A stretch of DNA of 14,796 bases from Lachnospiraceae bacterium (GCA_900766815.1 CAAFWV010000077.1:1-14796); one strand, 5' to 3'; positions 1-7,092 are shown, counted from the first letter of the stretch. Notes: a model not told the origin generated them from the sequence alone. Made by a program: numbers and translations.

Positions 1-90
1 CATCGGGATGCAACAAAAATATAAGATTCCGATGCATCCCAAAAAAGAATACATCGGAACTCCATAAAAATAGACAATCCCGATGTGTCC
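1..90. repeat. Two copies of a 51-bp tandem repeat with alternating inverted motifs
   Basis: Bases 1-39 and 52-90 align without gaps at 28 of 39 positions, a period of 51 bp. Inside, the 8-bp motif CATCGGRA occurs at 1-8 and 52-59, and its reverse complement TYCCGATG at 27-34 and 78-85, so orientation alternates every 25-26 bp. Each unit can fold with CATCGG pairing to CCGATG; in unit one GGGATGCA (5-12) can instead pair with TGCATCCC (33-40). The array touches the window edge and may continue to the left. The plus strand is open from 2 to a TAA at 65-67, so part of it could be the end of a gene. Function is unknown. Confidence 0.7.
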
Positions 91-102
91 ATCTCTCGAA
101 AT

Positions 103-129
103 CTAACAAATTAAGCAACCCGCGTTGCC
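103..129 (-). terminator. Weak candidate terminator of the dut operon
   Basis: Reading the minus strand, a 5-bp stem GCAAC/GTTGC (115-119 with 124-128, 4-nt loop) is followed by TTAATTTGTT. It sits about 70 bp past the stop of the AEC permease gene. The stem is short and the T-tract interrupted, so this is only a candidate; no better terminator is visible between the permease stop and the left edge. Confidence 0.3.
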
Positions 130-200
130 ACATACTTCCATCTGAAGCGAATCTCCGCGCAAATCAAAGTAAAATACATAGAAAATTCCCCAACCACAAC

Positions 201-1313
201 CTAGAAGAACCAGGTTACGATAGGAATTGTCAGTATCGAGCAGAAGGTTGTAAGCATAATTCCGCTTGAGATCGTCTCTTCGTTTGCTCTGTACTGCTTA
301 GCCATCATAAGCGGCAGGTTGGCACAGGGCATAGCAACCATAATTACCGCAGTCTGAAGCAATAATGTGTTGGTAACAAAAGGCTTCAGTGCAAATACAA
401 GAACAATCGGTACCACTATCTGTCTGAGCAGCGTAAATACATAGAGTGCAGGCTTGCCGAATATCTCCTTAACAGAGAGCGCAGCCACCGATACTCCAAG
501 CACTATCATTGATAAGAAGGTAGTGCTTCTGCCAATATATGACAAGGTATTCATAATCACACTCGGGAATTTGATATCCAGGATATATACAACTATCGTC
601 AGAACAGAGAAGACAGTTCCCGAGTTGACAACCTTCTTTAATCTAGCCAGAGCCTTACGCTCACCATTTTCACCGGAGCCCAAACCTCCACCGGCAGCCA
701 AATCGGCTCCAGGCGCAGACGTTCCATCAGCAGCCAAATCAGTTCCAAGACAAGCCTCTCCACCGGAAGCAGAAGCACCGCCGGTCTCTGACTCTACACC
801 GGTCAGGCCTTCACGGCAACCGGCCATACCGCTCTTCACTGCCCCATTCTGTCTCAGGCCGACCTTCTCCATGGCGCTCATGCCGACAGTATAGGCTATA
901 AGGTTAAATACCAGTGAGCAGATGGATACATAGATGAGGGAATGCACCCCAAGCACAGCCGAACAGAATGGAATTCCGATAAAGCCTACGTTAGAGAATA
1001 CGCTTAAGTACCGATATGAATATCTGTCATCACGCTCCACCCTCATTACAATAGGCAGAATATATGCCACAAGTCCAAGGAAGATATAAATGCCTATAAA
1101 CACAGCAAAAGCCACGGCTAATTCCATGGCACTTACTTTTTGTTCGTCTTCAATTGCTGCAACAAGGATTGTAATCGGGTTGGTAATATTAAGTACAATC
1201 CAGGACAAATCCCTTGAGGATTCGTTAGTCAAATGTGAGCTCCTGCTAAGCCCAAAGCCTATGGCTATAAGCAGGAATATCATTATCATCTGGGAAATAA
1301 CTACGGTTGTCAT
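201..1313 (-). CDS. AEC family (auxin efflux carrier-like) permease with enlarged central loop
   Basis: A 370-aa membrane protein of the AEC/bile-acid-arsenite-like permease fold, proposed to move small organic anions out of or into the cell; the substrate cannot be read from sequence. Hydrophobic helices fill residues 1-148 and 230-370. The family crossover signatures are visible as NITNP near residue 42 and MPCANLP near 328. Between the two halves, residues about 149-229 form a hydrophilic loop rich in Gly, Ala, Ser and acidic residues, roughly 60 residues longer than usual for the family. It carries a 12-residue internal repeat (TDLAAD at 191, ADLAAG at 203). The start ATG overlaps the TGA of the upstream phosphatase gene by one base (TGATG), indicating translational coupling. 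Last gene of a minus-strand operon with dut and the phosphatase. Confidence 0.85.
   Translation of the reverse strand: MTTVVISQMIMIFLLIAIGFGLSRSSHLTNESSRDLSWIVLNITNPITILVAAIEDEQKVSAMELAVAFAVFIGIYIFLGLVAYILPIVMRVERDDRYSYRYLSVFSNVGFIGIPFCSAVLGVHSLIYVSICSLVFNLIAYTVGMSAMEKVGLRQNGAVKSGMAGCREGLTGVESETGGASASGGEACLGTDLAADGTSAPGADLAAGGGLGSGENGERKALARLKKVVNSGTVFSVLTIVVYILDIKFPSVIMNTLSYIGRSTTFLSMIVLGVSVAALSVKEIFGKPALYVFTLLRQIVVPIVLVFALKPFVTNTLLLQTAVIMVAMPCANLPLMMAKQYRANEETISSGIMLTTFCSILTIPIVTWFF
694..740. repeat. 36-bp in-frame repeat inside the AEC loop
   Basis: The 11-mer GCAGCCAAATC occurs at 694-704 and 730-740, and similarity extends into the flanks. The 36-bp spacing keeps the reading frame and produces the repeated peptide core DLAA 12 residues apart. 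It lies in the variable cytoplasmic-loop segment of the permease, where in-frame expansion would be tolerated. Confidence 0.6.
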
Positions 1314-2050
1314 CAGTCATGCCTCTCCTCTGTATTACTGTACATTTCGCAAAATCTTGCAGAGAAGGACGGTTTCTCATTGTTGACATACAGATGGGTG
1401 GTATCTCCATAGCAGGCAACCCTGAATGAAGCAATACCCTCACGTCTCTCCTCAGTATAAATTGTCGTAACCGATGTTGGCGCAGCCGCAAACCCTTGCA
1501 TAAGCGGCAATGGCGCAATCCCCAATAAGTGACTCAGAATCACACAGCCCAGTCCGAAGTGGCAGAACAGCGCAATCGTGTCGTCGTTAGCTTTAACCGC
1601 ACGGTAATACAAGCCTTCACGCTCATATCCGTGCTTTGCAAGCAGTTCATCCAAGCCTTCATGAACCATCTTCTCATATGATTCCATATCAGGCTCGGCC
1701 ATAATATCATCCTTAAACCAGTTGTCCTTGTCGTAAAGAACAGGACGAACCGTCCAGTCCTCCGGCAGCCAGTCCCAGCATACATGTGCAAGCTCTCCGT
1801 TATAATCGGGACGCCTGATTCTCCTCGCAGAGAACTCTCTAAGCCAGTCATATTCTACTGCCGTCATCCCCTTGGCCTCAAGCGTAGGCTTTGCAGTCTC
1901 CCTGGCACGACCCATGGTAGATGTATATACGTAATCTATTCTTTCATTAACCAGTCTGGAAGCCAGCATATGTGCTTCCTTGCGACCCTTCTCAGTCAGC
2001 GAATCATTCACATAATCAGGGTCGCCGTGTCTAATCAGTAATATTCTCAT
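1313..2050 (-). CDS. Histidine phosphatase family protein (phosphoglycerate mutase-like)
   Basis: A 245-aa cytoplasmic protein of the histidine phosphatase superfamily, which transfers phosphate from a small phosphoester via a phospho-histidine. The RHG motif is at residues 7-9 with nucleophile His8. The arginine in TSTMGRARETA (about 48) belongs to the phosphate pocket, an REF segment near 71-73 may supply the acidic proton donor, and the second catalytic His is His164 in FCHFGLG. The C-terminal part and a Trp-rich stretch around 92-112 are not typical of glycolytic GpmA, so a phosphatase is more likely than a mutase; the substrate is unknown. It starts 6 bp after the dut stop and overlaps the AEC permease start by one base, so the three are almost certainly one transcript. 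Confidence 0.85.
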   Translation of the reverse strand: MRILLIRHGDPDYVNDSLTEKGRKEAHMLASRLVNERIDYVYTSTMGRARETAKPTLEAKGMTAVEYDWLREFSARRIRRPDYNGELAHVCWDWLPEDWTVRPVLYDKDNWFKDDIMAEPDMESYEKMVHEGLDELLAKHGYEREGLYYRAVKANDDTIALFCHFGLGCVILSHLLGIAPLPLMQGFAAAPTSVTTIYTEERREGIASFRVACYGDTTHLYVNNEKPSFSARFCEMYSNTEERHD

Positions 2051-2056
2051 AATCCC

Positions 2057-2491
2057 TTAGTTCTTTCCTGTCGAACCAAATCCTCCTCTGTCCTTACCAT
2101 CTAAGTGCTCCACCTCATCGAAGTGAATCTTCGGCTGGTTCTCCATTATTCTGAACTGACAGATTCTGTCATTCACGCTGATATGAGTATCCCTCATCGC
2201 AAGCGCCGGCCAGTACCACTGGTCATTATCACCGCAATATGAGCAGTCAATAACGCCCTGATGATTGGTCTGAATAACACCAAAATTCTTGAAGGTCGAG
2301 CTTCTGGGAACAACATGTGCCTCATAGCCCTTCGGAAGCTCCATCGCAACTCCAAGCGGAATCAGCCTCCACTCGCCCGCCTTCATATCAATATCCTCAG
2401 CCGCGCGCAGGTCAATCCAGTCAGACTTGCCGTCAATATAGTCAAGCTTCTCAATCTTATCAGTAAAATACTTAATCTTAATTGTCTCCAT
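2057..2491 (-). CDS. dut: dUTP diphosphatase (dUTPase)
   Basis: Homotrimeric-type dUTPase, 144 aa: hydrolyses dUTP to dUMP and PPi, keeping uracil out of DNA and feeding dTMP synthesis. The five family motifs can be followed: DLRAAED (27-33, motif I), PRSS (62-65, II), GVIDCSYCGD (79-88, III, with catalytic Asp82 and base-stacking Tyr85), NDRICQF (107-113, IV) and RGGFGSTG (135-142, V). Motif III has Asp where Glu is common, and motif IV has Cys where Ala is usual; both are conservative. An ATG 78 bp upstream is in frame, but the internal ATG at 2491 is chosen because GGAGAGGG lies about 7 nt before it and the product then has normal family length. First gene of the operon. Confidence 0.93.
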   Translation of the reverse strand: METIKIKYFTDKIEKLDYIDGKSDWIDLRAAEDIDMKAGEWRLIPLGVAMELPKGYEAHVVPRSSTFKNFGVIQTNHQGVIDCSYCGDNDQWYWPALAMRDTHISVNDRICQFRIMENQPKIHFDEVEHLDGKDRGGFGSTGKN

Positions 2492-2591
2492 ATCTGCCCT
2501 CTCCAAGTAATCTGTTTTTTCTATAATAATGTGTTTATGGAAAAATCGCTCCGACTTAGATAATATCACACCCCAAACACCTCAACAAGCA

Positions 2592-2625
2592 AAAAGCGCA
2601 GGCAAACCCAAATGCCCGCGCTTTT
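2592..2625 (-). terminator. Rho-independent terminator after the GH43 gene
   Basis: A 13-position stem with one mismatch (2592-2604 with 2613-2625) and an 8-nt loop. On the minus strand it ends in GCGCTTTTT. It lies about 35 bp past the stop of the left-hand GH43 gene and before the dut gene, so it closes the transporter-glycosidase operon. The A/T-rich ends of the stem could let it work weakly in the other direction, but no plus-strand gene precedes it. Confidence 0.8.
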
Positions 2626-2660
2626 CCCCCAATATATTGCTTGTAGTAAAAATATGTATA

Positions 2661-3635
2661 TTATTTGTGGTCGTACGGATGGATGGTAACGATGCTTCCG
2701 TCCTCATTGTACTTAAGCTCTGTGAACTTGACCGTCCTTCTGTGATTGATTCCGCCCGACATCTCGCAGTCATGATAGAACAGATACCACTTGCCCTCAA
2801 TCTCTACAATGGAATGATGGGTAGTCCAGCCAATTACCGGCTCCATTATCCTGCCGCCATAGATGAACGGACCCACAGGACTGTCACTTGTGGCATATAC
2901 AAGGTAGTGCGTAGTACCTGTTGAATATGACAGGTAGTATTTGCCGTTGTACTTATGCATCCAGGGGCCTTCGAAATATCTCCTGTCCTCATCGCTTGCC
3001 TTAATCGGCTCACCGTTCTCATCAAGAATCTTAAGCATCTGAGGCTCAGACTTGAAGGACTTCATGTCATCGCTAAGGACCGCAAACATCGGACCCAGTG
3101 CCGGCTCATCGCCGCATGGTCCCACAGCATCCGGAACAAATTCACCGGTCTGCCATTTCTCAAGCTGTCCTCCCCACAGACCACCGAAATAGATGTACGC
3201 TTCGTCATCTTCCACAAGAACTGCGGGGTCTATGCTGTAGCTTCCCGGAATATATTTTTCGTCAGGGGTAAAAGGCCCTACCGGACTATCGGATTCGGCA
3301 ACTCCCAATCGGAAATTTCCTTCCTTATCTCTAGCCGGGAAGTATAAATAATATTTTCCATTCTTGTATGCCGCATCGGGTGCCCACATCTGCTCGCTCA
3401 CCCACGGAACATCCTTCTCCGACAGAGCCAGCCCATTGTCTACACATTCAGAATCAAGGCTGTCCATGGATAGAACATGGTAATCTCTCATCTGATACTC
3501 ATCACCATTGTCATTATCCTCTCCGTTATGAGGAATGTCATGAGACGGATATATATATATCTTCCCGTTAAATACATGGGCAGACGGATCGGCAGTAAAC
3601 ATATGGGTCACAAGAGGCGTTCTCTCTTTGCTCAT
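2661..3635 (-). CDS. Glycoside hydrolase family 43 (beta-xylosidase / alpha-L-arabinofuranosidase type)
   Basis: A 324-aa single-domain GH43 enzyme with the five-bladed propeller fold; the family inverts the anomeric centre and mostly removes xylose or arabinose from plant oligosaccharides. The catalytic triad can be placed: base Asp16 in TADPSAHVF, pKa-modulating Asp136 in SIDPAVL, acid Glu222 in YFEGPW. His274 (TTHHSIV) fits the conserved metal/water-site histidine. There is no signal peptide, so it acts in the cytoplasm on imported oligosaccharides. ATG at 3635 is preceded by GGAGAG at suitable distance. It follows the permease pair by 56 bp without an intervening terminator, making it the last gene of the importer operon. 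Xylosidase versus arabinofuranosidase cannot be decided by reading. Confidence 0.9.
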   Translation of the reverse strand: MSKERTPLVTHMFTADPSAHVFNGKIYIYPSHDIPHNGEDNDNGDEYQMRDYHVLSMDSLDSECVDNGLALSEKDVPWVSEQMWAPDAAYKNGKYYLYFPARDKEGNFRLGVAESDSPVGPFTPDEKYIPGSYSIDPAVLVEDDEAYIYFGGLWGGQLEKWQTGEFVPDAVGPCGDEPALGPMFAVLSDDMKSFKSEPQMLKILDENGEPIKASDEDRRYFEGPWMHKYNGKYYLSYSTGTTHYLVYATSDSPVGPFIYGGRIMEPVIGWTTHHSIVEIEGKWYLFYHDCEMSGGINHRRTVKFTELKYNEDGSIVTIHPYDHK

Positions 3636-3691
3636 AATATCTCTCCATTTCTCTTCTATATTGTTTTCAGATTATACTCACAGCCCTGATA

Positions 3692-4531
3692 TCATCCCTT
3701 GACAGCTCCGGCTGTAAGACCATCGACAATCTGATTACTGAATGCACAGTAAACTATGATGGTAGGAATGACAGCAATAATGATTGCCGCAAACATCTGC
3801 GAATAGTTGGTGTTATAGGGACCAACGAACTTAGACAGTGCCACAGGCAGAGTCTTCTTGTTATCGTCAGAAATAAATACCATTGCAAGCAGCAGCTCAT
3901 TCCAGTTGTTGACGAAGGACATAAGTCCTGTTACGAACAAACCTGTCTTACATACGGGAAGTGCAATCATGATAAATATCTGACCTACCGTGGCTCCGTC
4001 AATACATGCGGATTCTATAAGCTCGTTTGGCATACTTCTGAAGAATCCTGTCATAATATATATGGTTAGCGGCAGGGAGAAGGTCAGATACGGCAGCACC
4101 AGACCCGTAAGTGTATTGGATAATCCCATCTTCGCAAACCTTGTGAACAAAGGAATCATTACGCAATGCACCGGAATCATCATTCCGATAAGGAAGTATG
4201 TAAGTGCTGCATTCGAGAATTTCCAGCGCAGTCTTCCTATTGCAAAGGCTGCCATGGAACCGATGATAAGACTCAGAACCAGCGTGACTGTACAGACAAT
4301 AAATGAATTAAGTGTAGCCGTTCCAAGCTTGCCTGCTGTCCAGGCAAAGGTGAAGTTCTCAAGGTTGAAGCTCTCCGGCATTCCGAAGGGATTCGTGAAT
4401 ATCTCCTTATTGGTCTTGAATGACACAAGGAATACCCAGAATAGCGGTGCCAGATAGAGTATTGCCATAAATACCAGGAAGATATAAATGAGTGCTTTAA
4501 CAAGTTTTGATTTGGTTGTCTCTTTATTCAT
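3692..4531 (-). CDS. Carbohydrate ABC transporter permease, MalG type
   Basis: A 279-aa inner-membrane subunit of a CUT1 sugar importer. Six hydrophobic segments are visible, the first at about residues 13-35. The EAA loop that docks the ATPase is at 170-192 (ELIESACIDGA, then IFIMIALP). The short hydrophilic N-terminus and SFKTNKEIF after helix one are typical of MalG-like partners. It starts 14 bp after the MalF-type permease gene with a strong AGGAAGGAGG ribosome binding site, so the two are co-translated. The substrate is inferred from context to be a xylo- or arabinoxylo-oligosaccharide. No ATP-binding subunit is encoded nearby. Confidence 0.93.
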   Translation of the reverse strand: MNKETTKSKLVKALIYIFLVFMAILYLAPLFWVFLVSFKTNKEIFTNPFGMPESFNLENFTFAWTAGKLGTATLNSFIVCTVTLVLSLIIGSMAAFAIGRLRWKFSNAALTYFLIGMMIPVHCVMIPLFTRFAKMGLSNTLTGLVLPYLTFSLPLTIYIMTGFFRSMPNELIESACIDGATVGQIFIMIALPVCKTGLFVTGLMSFVNNWNELLLAMVFISDDNKKTLPVALSKFVGPYNTNYSQMFAAIIIAVIPTIIVYCAFSNQIVDGLTAGAVKG

Positions 4532-4545
4532 CTCTATCCTCCTTC

Positions 4546-5430
4546 CTACATCTCGTAATTCTCTGTCTTAAAGAACTTATTGATAACACCGGTGGTTATC
4601 AGGCAGAGTGCCAGCAGAATAACACCGATGGTACTTGCATATCCATACTTATTATGCTTGAAGCCCTGGAGATACAGATGTGTAGCCAGAACCTCGGTTC
4701 TGTGGTTCGGTCCGCCTTCTGTCATGTTGAAGATAAGATCGAAGAACTTAAGGGAACCGATAGCATTGAGTGATACCGCAGTTCCTACCATGGGCTTGAT
4801 AAGCGGGATGGTAATATACCTGAAGCTCTTAGCCTTGGTACATCCGTCAATATATGAGGCCTCATAGATTGACTTGCTGATACCGGAAATCTGAGCCATG
4901 TATAGCATCATGGACTGTCCTGCATACTGCCACAGACAGACGAAGCCGATTACCCACATAGGCAGGATAATAAAGCCTGATGTATCCATGAGCCAGAGCG
5001 GACCTTCTATTCCGTACTGTGCTAAGAATTGGTTAATACCAAGCTTGGGGCTGAAGATGAACATCCACATAAGTCCCAGAGCTGCTGAAGAAAGAACGCA
5101 CGGAAGATAAATTATGTTCTTGAATAAGTTTCTTCCGGCCTTAATATTGGTTAATATTGCGGCAAGGAACAGACCTACGATTAACTGAGATACGCAGGAA
5201 AATATCAGGAAGAAAATCGAATTCTTGAGTGCGAATCTCAGAGTCTTGTCATTAAGCAGTGCCTTGTAATTCTTTAACCCCGTGAATACCGGTGGGGTCA
5301 GTCCTTTATAATCGCAAAAAGAGTAATAGATTGACTGGCATATAGGTACAAATAATACAAAGGTAAACAAAATAAATGCCGGTGCAATAAAGAGAATAAT
5401 ATTCTTTTTACTTCTTAACAGTTTATCCAT
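4546..5430 (-). CDS. Carbohydrate ABC transporter permease, MalF/UgpA type
   Basis: A 294-aa inner-membrane subunit, partner of the MalG-type protein encoded downstream. Hydrophobic segments start at about residues 11-33, and the EAA loop is at 189-210 (YEASYIDGCTKA, then ITIPL). The segment NYKALLNDKTLRFALKNS after helix one is characteristic of CUT1 MalF-like permeases. ATG at 5430 has GGAGGGG a few bases upstream. It is separated from the binding-protein gene by 86 bp that contain a perfect terminator hairpin, so expression should be lower than that of the binding protein and depend on read-through. Confidence 0.93.
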   Translation of the reverse strand: MDKLLRSKKNIILFIAPAFILFTFVLFVPICQSIYYSFCDYKGLTPPVFTGLKNYKALLNDKTLRFALKNSIFFLIFSCVSQLIVGLFLAAILTNIKAGRNLFKNIIYLPCVLSSAALGLMWMFIFSPKLGINQFLAQYGIEGPLWLMDTSGFIILPMWVIGFVCLWQYAGQSMMLYMAQISGISKSIYEASYIDGCTKAKSFRYITIPLIKPMVGTAVSLNAIGSLKFFDLIFNMTEGGPNHRTEVLATHLYLQGFKHNKYGYASTIGVILLALCLITTGVINKFFKTENYEM

Positions 5431-5470
5431 AAAAATACCCCTCCAAGTATCTTAGGTGCCCGCATTTTTT

Positions 5471-5505
5471 AATTAAAAAGGGCGCCTACTTAATCAGGCG
5501 CCCTT
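5471..5505 (-). terminator. Intercistronic terminator/attenuator between binding protein and permeases
   Basis: A perfect 10-bp stem AAGGGCGCCT/AGGCGCCCTT (5478-5487 with 5496-5505) with an 8-nt loop, followed on the minus strand by TTTTTAATT. It begins 12 bp past the binding-protein stop. No promoter is obvious between it and the permease start, so it probably reduces but does not abolish transcription into the permease genes and protects the 3' end of the binding-protein mRNA. Confidence 0.82.
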
Positions 5506-5516
5506 ATAAATTGTCA

Positions 5517-6845
5517 TTATCTGCAATTAGCTGCGTAGAACTCTTCCATGTCTGTTGCTGCTTCTGCAGGTGTCATATCACCTAAGAATACTGCTACCAT
5601 GTCATCATCGAAGTGAGCACCTGCCTCTGTAGAAGGCATTGACTCATTGTAGAATCCGAAGGTACCCTTTGCATTGCCGAATACATCCATAACATATGCA
5701 AGCTGTGCAGGTGCAACATTAGCATCGTACTCAACCTTTGTTACAGGAATCTTACCACCAACCTCAGCTGTATACTTCTGAGCTGTGTCATCTGTGAACA
5801 TCTTCATGAGTGCTACACAAGCCTCAGGGCTCTTGGTTGTTGAGCTCATAGCGAGCGAGTCAGACTTAGCGATAACTCTCTCAACACCGGGGAACTGGAA
5901 TACACCACACTTGCTCTCGAAATCAGGATTCTCACCGTTGATCTGACCGATAGCCCATGAACCCTGGATAAGGATAGCTGCTTCCTCATTGTAGAAGTTA
6001 GCTGTAGCTACGTCGTTGGTATCACCTGCTGCTGTCTTCTGGAAGTACTTAGAAAGTTCAACAAGGTCAGTTGCTGCTGCCTCAAGCTTACCATTCTCCC
6101 ATGTGTCAGAGCCGTCAGCGATAGCGGCAAGATCAACGCCCTTACTCTCGCAAAGGTAACCTGCTACCATTGATAAGCACCATGCTGTACCTGCTGAAAT
6201 TGTAATAGGTGTGTAGCCTGCTGCCTGAAGCTTCTCACAGGCATCCAACATCTCGCTCCAGTTGGTAGGAACCTTAGCACCTGCAGCTTCGAACATCTCT
6301 GTGTTGTAGAAACAGCAAGCAGCTGCGATGTTAAGCGGTACTGCGTAAATCTGTCCGTCATAGGTCTGCTGAGAGAATACAGCGTCACTTGTGAAGGTAT
6401 CCTTCCAACCATCTGCAAGATAGCTGTCAAGAGGAGCTGCTACACCGGGCTCTACATAATCTGTAAGGTTAGGACCCGGGCTTACGATGAACACATCAGG
6501 AACATCACCTGAAGCAACCAGAGCGTTCAGCTTAGGATAATACTCTTCAAGGTTTGTTGTAATTGGTGTTACATGATACTGACCTTCATACTCTGCATTG
6601 AATCTGTCGATTACATCTGCATATCCCTTAGAGATAAGGTCTTCGGTTGCATTAAGGTCATCCCAGAACATCCATGTGATCTCCTGAACTTCCCCGTCAG
6701 CCGCAGGAGCATCTGTAGATGCTGTATCTGTTGTTGCTGTGCTGTTGTCTGCTGCAGGAGCTTCTGCCGAGCCTGAACCGCAACCTGCCAACAATGTGGT
6801 TGCCATTGCAACCGATAATAATGTTGCTAAAAGTTTTCTTTTCAT
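5517..6845 (-). CDS. Extracellular solute-binding protein (family 1) lipoprotein, sugar ABC importer
   Basis: A 442-aa lipid-anchored binding protein that captures sugar outside the membrane and delivers it to the two permeases encoded next. The N-terminus is a lipoprotein signal: MKRK, hydrophobic core, lipobox LLAG and Cys22. A Thr/Ala/Asp-rich linker covers about 23-50, and the family 1 fold starts around ITWMFWDD. Segments such as VAAPLDSYLADGW, YNTEMFEAAG and AAILIQGSWAIG are typical of CUT1 oligosaccharide-binding proteins. An in-frame TTG four codons upstream could be taken as the start, but the ATG at 6845 is preferred because GGGAGG overlaps that TTG region at proper distance. First gene of the leftward operon, facing the AraC regulator. 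Confidence 0.94.
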   Translation of the reverse strand: MKRKLLATLLSVAMATTLLAGCGSGSAEAPAADNSTATTDTASTDAPAADGEVQEITWMFWDDLNATEDLISKGYADVIDRFNAEYEGQYHVTPITTNLEEYYPKLNALVASGDVPDVFIVSPGPNLTDYVEPGVAAPLDSYLADGWKDTFTSDAVFSQQTYDGQIYAVPLNIAAACCFYNTEMFEAAGAKVPTNWSEMLDACEKLQAAGYTPITISAGTAWCLSMVAGYLCESKGVDLAAIADGSDTWENGKLEAAATDLVELSKYFQKTAAGDTNDVATANFYNEEAAILIQGSWAIGQINGENPDFESKCGVFQFPGVERVIAKSDSLAMSSTTKSPEACVALMKMFTDDTAQKYTAEVGGKIPVTKVEYDANVAPAQLAYVMDVFGNAKGTFGFYNESMPSTEAGAHFDDDMVAVFLGDMTPAEAATDMEEFYAANCR

Positions 6846-6899
6846 ACGTCCTCCCAATCATTTTCGACATATAAAACGTTTGTTGGTTACAGTTAAAAC

Positions 6900-7092
6900 T
6901 TAACACACAAAAATTGCTATTGCTTTCGAATTGTTGTTGCGAAAATTATAATTCTTGCTTAAAAATTCGTACAATTCTTGCTCAATTGTTTATTTTTTAC
7001 ACATTTTTATACTCATTTTTGTGTAAAATTGCTAAGATTGTATTTTTTCAAGAACAATCTTTATGTATAAAATGACAATTTTTATGTGTTAA
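6900..7092. promoter_or_regulatory. Operator-like repeat cluster in the divergent control region
   Basis: The intergenic region 6846-7138 is very AT-rich and carries related sites. CAATTTTTATGTGTTAA is at 7076-7092; a 14/17 copy in the same orientation is at 7055-7071, exactly 21 bp apart; a 16/17 copy in inverted orientation is at 6900-6916. In addition, TTTTACACA (6995-7003) and TGTGTAAAA (7020-7028) form a perfect 9-bp inverted repeat around 16 bp and share the TGTGTWAA core. AraC-family monomers typically bind direct half-sites about two helical turns apart, so the regulator encoded at 7139 is the natural ligand. The distant inverted pair could support looping. Function is inferred. Confidence 0.55.
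6945..6974 (-). promoter_or_regulatory. Candidate promoter of the importer operon
   Basis: On the minus strand a perfect TATAAT lies at 6950-6945, with TTGTAC (3 of 6 to the -35 consensus) 18 bp upstream at 6974-6969. The predicted RNA start near 6938 leaves a leader of about 90 nt before the binding-protein ATG. The good -10 with a poor -35 is what an activator-dependent promoter usually shows. The 10-mer AATTCTTGCT occurs at 6950-6959 and 6973-6982, 23 bp apart, overlapping the promoter elements. Confidence 0.55.

Noticed and set aside
1..90. CRISPR array
   Set aside because: The repeats are imperfect, units alternate in orientation every 25-26 bp, there are only two units, and no cas gene is present.
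454..894. Open frame of 146 codons on the plus strand, Pro/Ala-rich
   Set aside because: Antisense to the Gly/Ala-rich loop of the AEC permease; the Pro-rich composition is the mirror of that loop.
2492..2569. Extended N-terminus for the dUTPase from an upstream ATG
   Set aside because: The extra 26 residues are unlike the family, there is no clear ribosome binding site, and the internal ATG at 2491 has GGAGAGGG.
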